A stretch of 47,953 bases of DNA from Chitinophagales bacterium (GTDB taxonomy: Bacteria > Bacteroidota > Bacteroidia > Chitinophagales > Saprospiraceae). Each line of letters starts with the position of its first letter. Positions within the stretch are counted from its first letter, which is position 1. The position numbers and the translations under genes were made by a program. The stretch spans positions 1-47,953 of the forward strand of contig JAIXKS010000021.1 in assembly GCA_026928325.1 (NCBI GenBank). Reading direction: 5' to 3'. Under the pieces are notes generated by a model. It did no database searches and was not told the origin of the DNA. It saw nothing but the letters and a program-made list of their open reading frames with translations. Of the stretch, positions 35,467 to 44,464 are shown piece after piece.

Positions 35467-35608
35467 ATACTCTGTCTATAAAATGGCTTAAATTATAATG
35501 GAAGTTGTTTTTTTAAAGACCAAGAGTGGTAACTATAATGCGTATTTTTAACGATGAGGTTTGAAAAAAGAACGACATTTTATTAATTTCTTTATATTGA
35601 CGGAGCAC
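35467..35608 (+). repeat. MITE-like palindromic element, copy E (internally deleted, 142 bp)
   Basis: The left end is degraded (ATACTCTGTCTATAAAA) and the right end intact (GACGGAGCAC, then TAG). About 17 bp are missing left of the centre, removing the AGGCAAAAAACGC segment. The subtype matches the window-edge copies A and F (ATTAATTTCTTTATATTG; GGAAGTTGTTTTTTTAAAGA). It lies 76 bp upstream of the xth start. Confidence 0.88.
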
Positions 35609-35684
35609 TAGAACAAGTTCAAGCTCTATAATGTATAAAAAGCGCAATATTTATTTTAATATTGTGACTTCAAAAATCAATCGC

Positions 35685-36446
35685 ATGAAATTAATATCTT
35701 GGAATGTCAATGGCATTAGGGCAGTAGTAGGAAAATCATTTTTAGATCAATTTGCCGAACTCGATGCAGAAATTTTCTGTATTCAGGAAACCAAAGCGCA
35801 AGATGATCAAGTGGCCGAGGCCTTAACGCCCTTAAGTGGTCACTATATTTATAGTAATTCAGCAGAAAAAAAGGGCTATTCCGGCGTAGCCATTATTTCA
35901 AAAAAAGAACCAATCAGAGTGTTTAAAGATATCGGAATCCCGGAGCATGATACCGAAGGTCGGGTTTTGACGGCAGAATACGAAGATTTCTACATGGTCA
36001 ATGTCTATGTGCCTAATAGTGGTGATGGCCTAAAAAGGTTAGATTATCGAGCAGATTGGGATCGAGATTTTGCCAATTTTCTACAGCAATTGAGAAAAGA
36101 TAAACCTGTAATTGTAACCGGAGACTTTAACGTAGCCCATCACGAGATCGATCTTGCCCGTCCAAAACAAAATTACAACAAAACGGCAGGATACACACAG
36201 GTCGAAATCGACGGCATGGATCAATTACAACATTTAGGATTAATAGATTCTTTTAGGATGCTATATCCGGATACCGTACAATATTCGTTTTGGAGCGCAC
36301 GCTTTGGAGCAAGAGCCAAAAATTTAGGTTGGCGCATCGACTATTTTCTAGTAGATGATCGAAAAAAAGCTAACATTAAAGCAGCTTTTATTTTAGATCA
36401 AATGTTGGGCTCGGATCACTGTCCTATTGGATTAATACTAGAATAA
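35685..36446 (+). CDS. xth: Exodeoxyribonuclease III / AP endonuclease
   Basis: This DNA-repair enzyme nicks abasic sites and removes 3' blocking groups. The start is placed at the ATG of MKLISWNVNGIRAVVGK; an in-frame ATG at 35631 would add 18 residues not found in the family. The 253-residue product has the catalytic landmarks NVNGIR, CIQETKAQ (metal-binding Glu), VYVPNSGDG, VTGDFNVAHHEIDL (Asp and Asn) and LGSDHCPIGL (Asp-His). All key residues of the ExoIII/APE1 fold are present. MITE copy E lies just upstream and may carry part of its leader. Confidence 0.94.
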   Translation: MKLISWNVNGIRAVVGKSFLDQFAELDAEIFCIQETKAQDDQVAEALTPLSGHYIYSNSAEKKGYSGVAIISKKEPIRVFKDIGIPEHDTEGRVLTAEYEDFYMVNVYVPNSGDGLKRLDYRADWDRDFANFLQQLRKDKPVIVTGDFNVAHHEIDLARPKQNYNKTAGYTQVEIDGMDQLQHLGLIDSFRMLYPDTVQYSFWSARFGARAKNLGWRIDYFLVDDRKKANIKAAFILDQMLGSDHCPIGLILE

Positions 36447-36678
36447 TTGCCGTAAAATAAGTCGAAAGATTGAACCAAAAGCATAAAATGTAGGCATAAT
36501 ACCTAATGCTTATATTGGGTGAAAGGCGAATTGCTTAGCATTAGAGATTATATTCGATATTTCCACAAAGTCATGGACTACAAAGCACCAAATACGATAT
36601 ATTTGTATATAATTATCTTGACAATGAAAGCCAAAAAATGAAAATCAAAGGTCTTAACCTTACCCGTAAAACCATATT

Positions 36679-37414
36679 ATGAAAACTGTTTTTTTAGATA
36701 TATAGTCGTTTATTAAAGATCTTATTGATCAAAGGCATCAACCGTACTCTTTTCGAAAGAATATTGCATATATTTTTACATGCTTTTTGATAGGAATACT
36801 TGCCAATATTAGGATTGTTAGATGGAGTTGAAGAATTAGTTTATAATTCACGCATAGACTATAAGAAAAACGGTATAAAATTTATGTTATTGGCTGGAGG
36901 CATTAATATTCCAATTATCAAAGAATTAATTTTTAAGTACCCACTTCGTTACAAAATAATCCATTCAAAAATAATAAAAAGAACAACTTGGGATCTTAGA
37001 ACTCTAGTATATTTATCGATAATCATCTTTGGTATCCTGCATAGTACCAATTATGAAAATGATACATTGACATTCTTTTTGCTCATTCCGTTGATTACAC
37101 TTTCTCAGATAATTATGGGCATATTACTAACTTTTTTGAGGTTAAAATTCAATATCTTTAGTTCAATGATATTGCATATGCTGTGGAATTCATCCGTGTT
37201 CATAATTATAATTGTGACGCAGACTTTCAAGCAACCCTATCTAAACAAGACACACAATATCGTGTATTTTGATAGATTTTTTTGGTTATATACTGAATTC
37301 ATTCCTGTAATTTATATTTTCTATTTAATTAATCGATTCCTGAAGTATTACTCACTATTGAGCTATTTCTATTTTTTAAATAGCTTCATTCGAAATTTAA
37401 TTATTGATTTTTAA
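36679..37414 (+). pseudogene. Decayed CPBP-family intramembrane protease gene
   Basis: The 3' part (36800-37414) encodes about 200 residues with the CPBP motifs: PIIKELIFKYPLR in place of the usual EExxxR, FGILHSTNY and LHMLWNSSV. The usual first glutamate is Lys and the Arg is Lys, so the active site looks damaged. The apparent start is only a TTG just after a stop. The missing N-terminus is visible in another frame from ATG 36679 (FIKDLIDQRHQPYSFRKNIA, then FTCFLIGILAN), with an in-frame TAG after eight codons and a frameshift near 36810. The gene is therefore a degenerate relict, lying 120 bp from an IS30 element. Confidence 0.75.
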
Positions 37415-37585
37415 TATAGGCGTTTTGCCAATCAACATATCGTAATTAATACTAAAGCCCAATTTCCCACTTTTTTACCTTTTTGTCTTATTATATCTAT
37501 ATTTTTAAAATATTTACTAAAATTAATACTTGAGTTCAACTAATAAATGCAACTTTTGGTAGGAAAGAAATAAGGGATAATTTTT

Positions 37586-37627
37586 TTCAGAAAAGAGAAG
37601 AGAAAAACTCTCCTCTCCTTTTCTGAA
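37586..37627 (+). terminator. Hairpin in the leader of the IS30 element
   Basis: TTCAGAAAAGAGAAGAG pairs with CTCTCCTCTCCTTTTCTGAA (10 bp perfect at the base, then mixed). It lies 45 bp upstream of the transposase ATG and inside the IS. It could stop read-through transcription from outside, limiting transposase expression. Confidence 0.65.
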
Positions 37628-37672
37628 TGGTAAAATTTCCTCATTTTGCTCCTCGTCCAAAATTCGCAATAA

Positions 37673-38653
37673 ATGGGACATTTAACCGTAGCACAAAGAT
37701 ACACAATTCAAGTATTAAAAGAAGAAGGTTTTTCACAAAGTGAAATAGCTAAAAGAATTAATCGGGATAAGTCAGTTGTGAGTAGAGAACTGAAAAGGAA
37801 TTGTGACCAAAGAAGTGGTAAGTACAAAGCCGAATTGGCGGAAAGAAAATGTGCTAACAGGCATAAAACAAAAAAGAAGAAAATCAGATTTACCGCTGAA
37901 ATTCAGGAAAATGTAGAAGAATTACTCCGACAAGATTACAGTCCGGAGCAAGTCGTAGGATTTTCTAAACTTCAAGGAGACGATTGCGTGTCAATAGAGC
38001 GAATTTACCAACATATTTGGTCAGACAAAAGACAGGGCGGCAATCTTTACACACACTTGCGGACAAAGGGCAAAAGATACCGTAAAAGAGGAGCTTCAAA
38101 GGATAAACGGGGGCAAATTCCTGATAAAGTAAGTATTGAAAATCGACCTAAAATAGTAGAAGAAAAAGTCAGAATAGGAGATGTGGAAATAGATTTAGTA
38201 ATTGGGAAAAATCACAAAAGGGCAATATTGACGGCAAATGACAGGGTAACAGGAAAAGCAAAAATGGCATTATTAGAGTCAAAGTCATCGGAAGAGACCA
38301 AGCAAAAGGCAATTGAAATCCTTACAGAATGGAAGTCCTTTTTGAAAACCATTACCTCCGATAATGGAAAAGAATTTGCTTTACACAAAGAAATCGCAAC
38401 AGAATTGGAGATAGATTATTTCTTCGCAAGACCTTATCATAGTTGGGAAAGAGGAGCAAATGAAAACTTTAATGGGTTGGTAAGACAGTATTTCCCAAAG
38501 AATTACGACTTTAATTTAATCACAAATGATGATATCGAATATGTAGAAGATAAACTAAACAATAGACCAAGAAAAAGATTTGGATTTTTATCTCCAAATC
38601 AAGTACATTTGCATTTAATTAATAATGACGGAAAAGTTGCATTTATGACTTGA
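37673..38653 (+). CDS. IS30 family transposase
   Basis: This 326-residue DDE transposase has an N-terminal helix-turn-helix (LTVAQRYTIQVLKEEGFSQS, then EIAKRINRDKSVVSRELKRN), as in all IS30 members. The catalytic core has the first Asp in VEIDLVIG, the second in ITSDNGKEF and the Glu in RGANENFNG, followed by the conserved Arg/Lys-rich tail NNRPRKRFGFLSP. The frame is complete and ends inside the right inverted repeat. Confidence 0.96.
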   Translation: MGHLTVAQRYTIQVLKEEGFSQSEIAKRINRDKSVVSRELKRNCDQRSGKYKAELAERKCANRHKTKKKKIRFTAEIQENVEELLRQDYSPEQVVGFSKLQGDDCVSIERIYQHIWSDKRQGGNLYTHLRTKGKRYRKRGASKDKRGQIPDKVSIENRPKIVEEKVRIGDVEIDLVIGKNHKRAILTANDRVTGKAKMALLESKSSEETKQKAIEILTEWKSFLKTITSDNGKEFALHKEIATELEIDYFFARPYHSWERGANENFNGLVRQYFPKNYDFNLITNDDIEYVEDKLNNRPRKRFGFLSPNQVHLHLINNDGKVAFMT

Positions 38654-38654
38654 A

Positions 38655-38989
38655 TCCGCCATATTATAAATAACAAAAAAATAATTATGCATATATTTTC
38701 ATTTTTATGTTATTGTTATATTATTATTGTTAACTAAATTGAATGGACAATATTAAATTATCGAACAAATATAACTTTTATTTTTTTTCAAGCAACAAAA
38801 TCAGTATAAATTATATTTCTAAATAGGATTTTCTTTTAAAAGTAACCCACCTATTATTTCTAAAAAGAATTAGTTATATCTAAACATGTTGATGACACAA
38901 AGTCAAAATGCAATATACATTGTCCCCGATTTGATATCAAGGACAATGTATATTGCGAAGAATATTATTACATTTGAATCAACTATTGA
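38655..38989. other. Intergenic region right of the IS30 element
   Basis: These 335 very AT-rich bp hold only the terminator at 38910-38956. No remnant of a gene interrupted by the IS is recognised. Confidence 0.5.
38910..38956 (-). terminator. Terminator-like perfect hairpin after the large T9SS cargo gene
   Basis: GCAATATACATTGTCC (38910-38925) pairs perfectly with GGACAATGTATATTGC (38941-38956), a 16-bp stem with a 15-nt loop, 33 bp beyond the stop codon of the minus-strand gene. There is only a short T-rich tail. Confidence 0.65.
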
Positions 38990-41900
38990 TTATTCTATTT
39001 TAATAATCTTATGATGGTCAATGCCCAAGGATGTTTCTACCTCCAAAATATATATACCACTTGAAAACCGACTTAAATCAACCACTTGGTCTTGTTCTTC
39101 CTTAATCATTAGAGGCCGGCTATTCATGTCATATAATTTAATGGACTTGATAGGCATATCGGTTTCTACAATTACATTATTATTTGTTGGGTTAGGAAAA
39201 ACTCTAGTTTGCTTTAATGCGGTATCTTCGCTAGAAGTTGTCAATACAACAGATCTCTTACAAACCCCATATTGATTTAAAGAAGTATCATAATAAAGCA
39301 GCGTGATATTATAAGAACCTTGATTAATATTTACATTATTTCCTGTTGGATTATCGTCTATGAACCAATTAATCACATTATAATTTGACCGGGTAGATAA
39401 TGATAGATTACCATTATTAAAATTATAATATATATCATCACCACAATTTAATGGGTTACATATATAAATAGGAACACAACAGATACGCCATGTAAAACCA
39501 TCCCAGTACCTAACGGAATAAACATATTTTCCACAATTCAGATTGCCTGGTGGTATATATGTTATTTGTTGACCACTTCCTATCTTTGTATTTGTGTCGT
39601 CTAAAGTCCAATTAAAATTATTAGATTGACTTCCTGTATTATTGATTCCAAAAGTAAACTGATTATTAGATGGTTTATATCCAATATTAATATTTCCACA
39701 CGTAAAAGGATTGCATACATAGATACTCCTACAACAAATTCTCCAACAATTACATGATGAATCCCAATATCGTGCGGAAATCACATAAGTTTTACAATCC
39801 TGACCCGTTCCAGGATACCATATAGTGCTACCGCCAGTACCAATATCTAATTTGATAGGATCGTCAACTTGCCAACTGATTTGGTTATATTGTGAAGCGT
39901 TTTGTAGGCTAAATTGAAACTGATTATTATTGGTATAAGAGTAAGTAATATTACCTTCATTACCACATGTAAATGGGTTACAAATCCAGATATTTTTACA
40001 GCAATATCTCCAAAAGTTTCCATCATAATATTTATAACTTATAGTACGCTTTACACATGTACCAGGAACCGGTAATGTTCCTCCTGGAAGAACAGTTGGA
40101 GGGCCAGAACTTCCATCGTCAACTAGCCATTGTCCATAAGATCCCTTATCTTGTGCATCAAAAGAAAAGGTATTTCCCGATGTATTTGAATTATAACTTA
40201 TGTTATTACAATTAAATGGATTTTCAACAACAATAGGAATACAGCAATACTCAATGCAACCTTGACCATTAAATCGAGGAAAACAAATTTCATAATTACC
40301 CGAATTAGTAAAATTCAAATTGACCGTAGATGTACTTCCTAACTGGTCATTTACAATACTACCACCAGCGCGTTTTGCTAACCATTGATAACCGGAAGCT
40401 ATTTGCTCAGTGGTTGTAAATGTATAGACCAAATTATTACCGTCTCCTTTATAGTAATAGGTTATTGGCCCATTAATGGAGCAATTCAAAAACTGAGGGT
40501 TTCCACAGCAATTGACACTTATATCAAAAGTGCTATTTCCTCCCATATAACCATCAACAACAATTTGATATGTTTGACCCGCAACAACATTATAATTAAT
40601 CACTTCACTTTGTCCTGCTGAATTACTACTAGATGCCAGACATCTTGTGTGATCACAATTTTGTAATAAAAATAATTCTAAATCTTGATTATTGCTAATT
40701 CCTGAAACTGTTATCGTTACAGGACCACTAAAATCAGGATTAAATGTATATACTCTTTCTTTTCCTGTACATCCTGCACCTGTAGGTAAAAAAGCATTAC
40801 TTCCTGCAGAGTTTTCGGGAGGTGAACAATAAACAGAAACATTATTAGCAGCACCCATATTTTGATTATATTTCGGAATATTACAATAAATAGGGTCACT
40901 ATTACTACAATTTAAATCCTTGCATGTTAATGTTAATTCAAAATTTCCAGGACTATATTGACCATCGACAACAATATAATATTCACCGGCTGGTAAATTT
41001 TTATATTCAATAAAATCTGTATCATATCCATTTTGATCAATAGCGGATCTTCCACTAGCAATACAATGAATATTTGGGTTATTGGGTGTTCCTGGTGGAA
41101 TAGTCGTTATTTGATATCGTGGATCATCAGTCCATACCTGTCCACATTCATCTAACAAAAATACATCTAAATCAACATTAGCCGTTAAAACCTTTAGAGT
41201 AATTCCAATATCCCCTGTATTATCACTTTTTGTGAATTTATATACCTTATCTGGAGCCGCAAAATCATTACTTCCCGATTGATATAAACAAGATCCATAA
41301 TCGGGTCTATAAAATTTGTAAGTTTCACCAAAAGTAGTTCCTGTAACAGTCTGGCCACAAGCTATGGGCGTAGCGTCGTCACAACCTCCACTGCCACCAT
41401 TATTACATAAATCATATTCGTAATTAAGAAAACCTCGATCCAATGCATAACAACTGTTATCTCCTACTTCGATTTTACTCTTATTCAAGCAAACTGGATC
41501 ATAATCGGGAGCACAAGAAATAAAAACTCCATTCCAACCCATGTGACACAATTTATCAACATAAAATTCATCATTTCTTTGGCCACTTGGTGCATGAGCA
41601 TATAAATTTAAATATCCATTTGCGTGATTTAAAGTAACAAAACCAACATTGTCATTGTCTATAAATAGTGCCGATGATTCAGCATTTAATGTGTGGCTTG
41701 AAAACCTAAACCATCTATCTTTTGGATAAGTAAAGGATGTTTGTACTGATCCATTAACAATAATTTGTGCACTTGTACTATTTCCAAACTTAATATCGGT
41801 TCGAAGATTATTATTTCCATCAAGAAATGCTACATTGGCAGTTCTACCAGATGGAACATACATAAATATGGTAATTCTGTTTGAATTTAATTGATACCTA

Positions 41901-42205
41901 ACATCAATTGGTTGATTATTAATAGATTTAAATCTTATAGATTTATTTCCACAGAATACTGGGCTGCCAACTACTGTAGGGGCTACTGGATTATAATTTG
42001 AACTTTTAGGATATAAAGACCATCTACCACTCATCAACATTGATCCATTCAATGTGTAACTTTCAAATCCATCACTAGCAACTTCCCCTACTACAATTGA
42101 AGTTTGGTCATCACAATTACACGATTGTCCAGACAGATTTAATAAAAAAGAAACTATAAAAATAGTACTTAGTAAAAATTTAGTGTGTTGTAATAAAGCT
42201 TTCAT
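38990..42205 (-). CDS. Large secreted T9SS cargo with PPC domains and Cys-Cys repeat modules
   Basis: This 1071-residue secreted protein has a signal peptide at 1-26 (FLLNLSGQ). A lectin/LamG-like beta-sandwich follows (about 40-235). Two pre-peptidase C-terminal (PPC) domains come next: about 275-430 (VDLDVFLLDECG, AGEYYIVVDGQ) and about 435-575 (QDLELFLLQNCD, GQTYQIVVDGY). PKD-like modules of 75-90 residues then repeat about four times, each closing with W-R-x-C-C then x-I-x-x-C-N-P-x-x-C-G (e.g. WRICCRSIYVCNPFTCG, WRICCVPIYICNPLNCG). The T9SS type A domain occupies about 985-1071 (RVFPNPTNNNVIVE, FSSGIYILEV). Likely an adhesin or cell-surface structural protein. It is Asn/Ser/Tyr-rich and monocistronic. 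Function inferred from architecture only. Confidence 0.83.
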   Translation of the reverse strand: MKALLQHTKFLLSTIFIVSFLLNLSGQSCNCDDQTSIVVGEVASDGFESYTLNGSMLMSGRWSLYPKSSNYNPVAPTVVGSPVFCGNKSIRFKSINNQPIDVRYQLNSNRITIFMYVPSGRTANVAFLDGNNNLRTDIKFGNSTSAQIIVNGSVQTSFTYPKDRWFRFSSHTLNAESSALFIDNDNVGFVTLNHANGYLNLYAHAPSGQRNDEFYVDKLCHMGWNGVFISCAPDYDPVCLNKSKIEVGDNSCYALDRGFLNYEYDLCNNGGSGGCDDATPIACGQTVTGTTFGETYKFYRPDYGSCLYQSGSNDFAAPDKVYKFTKSDNTGDIGITLKVLTANVDLDVFLLDECGQVWTDDPRYQITTIPPGTPNNPNIHCIASGRSAIDQNGYDTDFIEYKNLPAGEYYIVVDGQYSPGNFELTLTCKDLNCSNSDPIYCNIPKYNQNMGAANNVSVYCSPPENSAGSNAFLPTGAGCTGKERVYTFNPDFSGPVTITVSGISNNQDLELFLLQNCDHTRCLASSSNSAGQSEVINYNVVAGQTYQIVVDGYMGGNSTFDISVNCCGNPQFLNCSINGPITYYYKGDGNNLVYTFTTTEQIASGYQWLAKRAGGSIVNDQLGSTSTVNLNFTNSGNYEICFPRFNGQGCIEYCCIPIVVENPFNCNNISYNSNTSGNTFSFDAQDKGSYGQWLVDDGSSGPPTVLPGGTLPVPGTCVKRTISYKYYDGNFWRYCCKNIWICNPFTCGNEGNITYSYTNNNQFQFSLQNASQYNQISWQVDDPIKLDIGTGGSTIWYPGTGQDCKTYVISARYWDSSCNCWRICCRSIYVCNPFTCGNINIGYKPSNNQFTFGINNTGSQSNNFNWTLDDTNTKIGSGQQITYIPPGNLNCGKYVYSVRYWDGFTWRICCVPIYICNPLNCGDDIYYNFNNGNLSLSTRSNYNVINWFIDDNPTGNNVNINQGSYNITLLYYDTSLNQYGVCKRSVVLTTSSEDTALKQTRVFPNPTNNNVIVETDMPIKSIKLYDMNSRPLMIKEEQDQVVDLSRFSSGIYILEVETSLGIDHHKIIKIE

Positions 42206-42416
42206 TTTGTATTTGATTTTAGTTAATTAAAAAATGATTTATTTTCAATGACGCTAAGGTAAATAAAGTAACCTTCATTACAATATTATTTTTATTATTA
42301 TAAAAATAATTGATCGTATTTCCGGTAAAAAAGTTTGAAATGTATCTTGCGCATTGGGCTGTTTAAGAAGTTTATCACCTTTATAACTCACACCCAACAA
42401 ATAAACCGATTTCTTT

Positions 42417-42947
42417 TTACCCTTTGCTTAAGATCTGAATTATTTTGAATAATGTATTGGATAAGATTTTAGGACTTTCTTGAAATCCATTTAATACCCA
42501 TGCTCGAAATACACCTAGCGCGCCCGCTTCTACAAAGGTATATAGGTAATTGGCGATTAGCTTATCTATTGCATGTGGAGATTTGAAACCTTTCAACTTT
42601 CTGGATAATGTCAGGACCTTTTTTATAAATGTATCTCCTCCTGGCTGCGAAAAGATAATCTCACTAAATTCCTTGTTTGCTTCTAAAGTCTCACATACTT
42701 TTAAAAACAACTTTTCTATGTCGTCTTCTTGGTGAATAGCCAATATAATCTTATCAAATAAGTCTGTTTCTATCACTTGATACAGATCATGTGGACTTGC
42801 GTAATGCTGGTAAAAAGTGTTTCGATTGATATCTGCCCTTTTGCAGAGTTCTGTTATCGTGATCTGACTTAACGGTTTTTCCTTCATCAATGCTATTAAT
42901 GCTTGCTGTAAAACCATCTTCGTATATCGGATTCTCCTGTCTTCCAT
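42417..42947 (-). CDS. TetR/AcrR family transcriptional regulator
   Basis: This 176-residue repressor has the N-terminal TetR helix-turn-helix at about residues 27-58 (ITITELCKRADINRNTFYQH). The C-terminal ligand-binding half is short and helical, similar to the TetR_C group found with DhaS-like regulators. It is divergently arranged with the DUF2147 gene across 126 bp containing repeated TAACGAAC half-sites, so it probably controls that gene and itself. The ligand is unknown. Confidence 0.9.
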   Translation of the reverse strand: MEDRRIRYTKMVLQQALIALMKEKPLSQITITELCKRADINRNTFYQHYASPHDLYQVIETDLFDKIILAIHQEDDIEKLFLKVCETLEANKEFSEIIFSQPGGDTFIKKVLTLSRKLKGFKSPHAIDKLIANYLYTFVEAGALGVFRAWVLNGFQESPKILSNTLFKIIQILSKG

Positions 42948-42963
42948 GCTAATATTTTTTGCT

Positions 42964-43058
42964 TAACGAACATTTATCGCTCGCTTTGTATATCATCTAA
43001 CAAAGATAACGAACATTGTTTAAAATAACGAACGACTTGTATATTAATATACGTTATG
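42964..43058. promoter_or_regulatory. Putative TetR operator region: three TAACGAAC repeats and a palindrome
   Basis: Direct repeats lie at 42964-42974 (TAACGAACATT), 43007-43017 (TAACGAACATT) and 43026-43033 (TAACGAAC). A perfect 14-bp palindrome, GTATATTAATATAC, is at 43039-43052, followed by an inverted half-site ACGTTAT. All fall between the divergent tetR and DUF2147 starts. Binding by the adjacent regulator is inferred from position. Confidence 0.55.
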
Positions 43059-43073
43059 TCTTAAAAAATAATT

Positions 43074-43496
43074 ATGGTTTACAAGGATTTATTAAAGGCT
43101 AGTTTACTTATCGTTTTGATTTTTGGAACAACGGTCGCTAGTTATAGCCAAGATATTATCGGTATATGGCTGACTGCCGACAAAGAGGCCAAAATAGAAA
43201 TATACGAAAATCAATCCGGTATGTATGAGGGCGTCTTGGTATGGACGGCTGATAAAAGTGAAAAATCTGTCCATGCTATCGGAGCAATCATCTTATCCGG
43301 TTTTGTTAAATCTCAGGAGAAAACTTACAAAGGTATAATTAAGGATATCGACAAAAACAAAACTTATACGTCAACAATTACCGTTGTCAGCCATGATAGA
43401 CTCGATGTCCGTGGTTATATCGGCATTCCTTTATTTGGAAGAAGTGAGCAATGGGAGAAGAGCACGCTCAAAGTCGATGGCATTTCCCAAAAATAA
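43074..43496 (+). CDS. DUF2147 domain-containing secreted protein
   Basis: This 140-residue exported protein has a signal peptide at about 1-24 (GTTVASYSQ). The DUF2147 domain opens with DIIGIWLTADKEAKIEIY and closes with LDVRGYIGIPLFGRSEQWEK, both typical. The family is a small beta-barrel of unknown role in the periplasm or outside. It diverges from a TetR gene and is likely its target. It is convergent with glsA; the stops lie 31 bp apart. Confidence 0.88.
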   Translation: MVYKDLLKASLLIVLIFGTTVASYSQDIIGIWLTADKEAKIEIYENQSGMYEGVLVWTADKSEKSVHAIGAIILSGFVKSQEKTYKGIIKDIDKNKTYTSTITVVSHDRLDVRGYIGIPLFGRSEQWEKSTLKVDGISQK

Positions 43497-43527
43497 CAGT
43501 AATTATCTTTTATTTCCCTTCTCTATT

Positions 43528-44454
43528 TCAAAAGATTGAGGACTTGGTCTTGGTCGTAAAAGCTTCTAAAAACAACATGCCCAAATGCGAATTACCCTTT
43601 TTATTCAATCTTGGGCTCCAGACTGCAATAGCGTATTTTTCAGGATGAATCGCTACGATACCACCACCTACACCACTTTTTCCGGGCAATCCTACCTTAA
43701 AGGTAAACTGCCCTGCTTCATCATAAAACCCACAAGTTTGCATCACTGCATTGGTCCTCTTGGTGCGGCTAGGTGATAAAATGCGTTTACCTGAATATGG
43801 AATGACTCCATTATTTGCAAGAAATAGAAATGCTTTGGTCAATTCTTGGCAACTCATTTCTAACGAACATATACTGAAATACAAATCCATCACTTGGTCA
43901 ATTTCATTTTTGATATTACCAAAGGATTTCATCAGATTGACCAAAGCGTAATTTCGAAATCCTGTCATTTTTTCTGATTGAGCTACCTTGGTATTGAAGG
44001 TAATATCTGTCACTCCGGAGATTTCCTTAACAAAATTCAACACCGCTGACTTAGCATCTTTCAATTCGCTAATTAGAATATCACAAACTACAATACCTCC
44101 GGCATTGATGAAGGGATTTCTAGGAATTCCCTTGTCGTATTCAAGTTGAACAAGAGAATTAAACGATGTTCCTGCCGGTTCTACATCCATACGTGCCCAA
44201 ATGTCGCTTTTAACACGAGAATAGGCGAGAACGAAGGAAAACACTTTTGCAATACTTTGAATAGAAAACCTTTTTTGTCCTTCTGCCAATCCATATTCAC
44301 TGCCATCTACCATTGTTAGATAAACGCCAAAATGATCCGGGTCGATTTGCGCCAATTCGGGAATATAATCAGCAACATGACCTTCCCGCTCTACGCCTTG
44401 CAATTCTTCGTGAATTTCCTGAAATATTTTTTGATAATTTATCATGGCTTCCAA
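43528..44454 (-). CDS. glsA: Glutaminase A
   Basis: GlsA hydrolyses L-glutamine to glutamate and ammonia. The 308-residue protein has the serine beta-lactamase-like fold with Ser67-x-x-Lys70 in FSIQSIAKVFSF, NPFINAGGIVVCD, and the C-terminal GLPGKSGVGGGIVAIHP that shapes the oxyanion site. Length is normal. It begins 10 bp after the stop of an uncharacterised lipoprotein gene and is probably expressed with it. In other bacteria the enzyme contributes to acid resistance and nitrogen supply. Confidence 0.95.
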   Translation of the reverse strand: MEAMINYQKIFQEIHEELQGVEREGHVADYIPELAQIDPDHFGVYLTMVDGSEYGLAEGQKRFSIQSIAKVFSFVLAYSRVKSDIWARMDVEPAGTSFNSLVQLEYDKGIPRNPFINAGGIVVCDILISELKDAKSAVLNFVKEISGVTDITFNTKVAQSEKMTGFRNYALVNLMKSFGNIKNEIDQVMDLYFSICSLEMSCQELTKAFLFLANNGVIPYSGKRILSPSRTKRTNAVMQTCGFYDEAGQFTFKVGLPGKSGVGGGIVAIHPEKYAIAVWSPRLNKKGNSHLGMLFLEAFTTKTKSSIF

Positions 44455-44464
44455 TTATTCAAGG

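Larger units (their letters stand above)
37535..38654 (+). mobile_element. IS30-family insertion sequence, complete (about 1.12 kb)
   Basis: It is bounded by imperfect 23-bp inverted repeats at 37535-37557 (TTCAACTAATAAATGC, then AACTTTT) and 38632-38654 (read inward TTCAAGTCATAAATGC, then AACTTTT), with two mismatches. The right repeat contains the end of the transposase gene, stop codon included. A strong hairpin lies between the left end and the gene. No clear target duplication is visible. The transposase is intact, so the element may be active. Confidence 0.85.

Noticed and set aside
37535-38654. The IS30 element as the source of transposase for the palindromic repeats.
   Set aside because: The inverted repeats are unrelated (TTCAACTAATAAATGC against GTGCTCYGTC), and the repeats use TA/CTAG sites, which is not the IS30 pattern.
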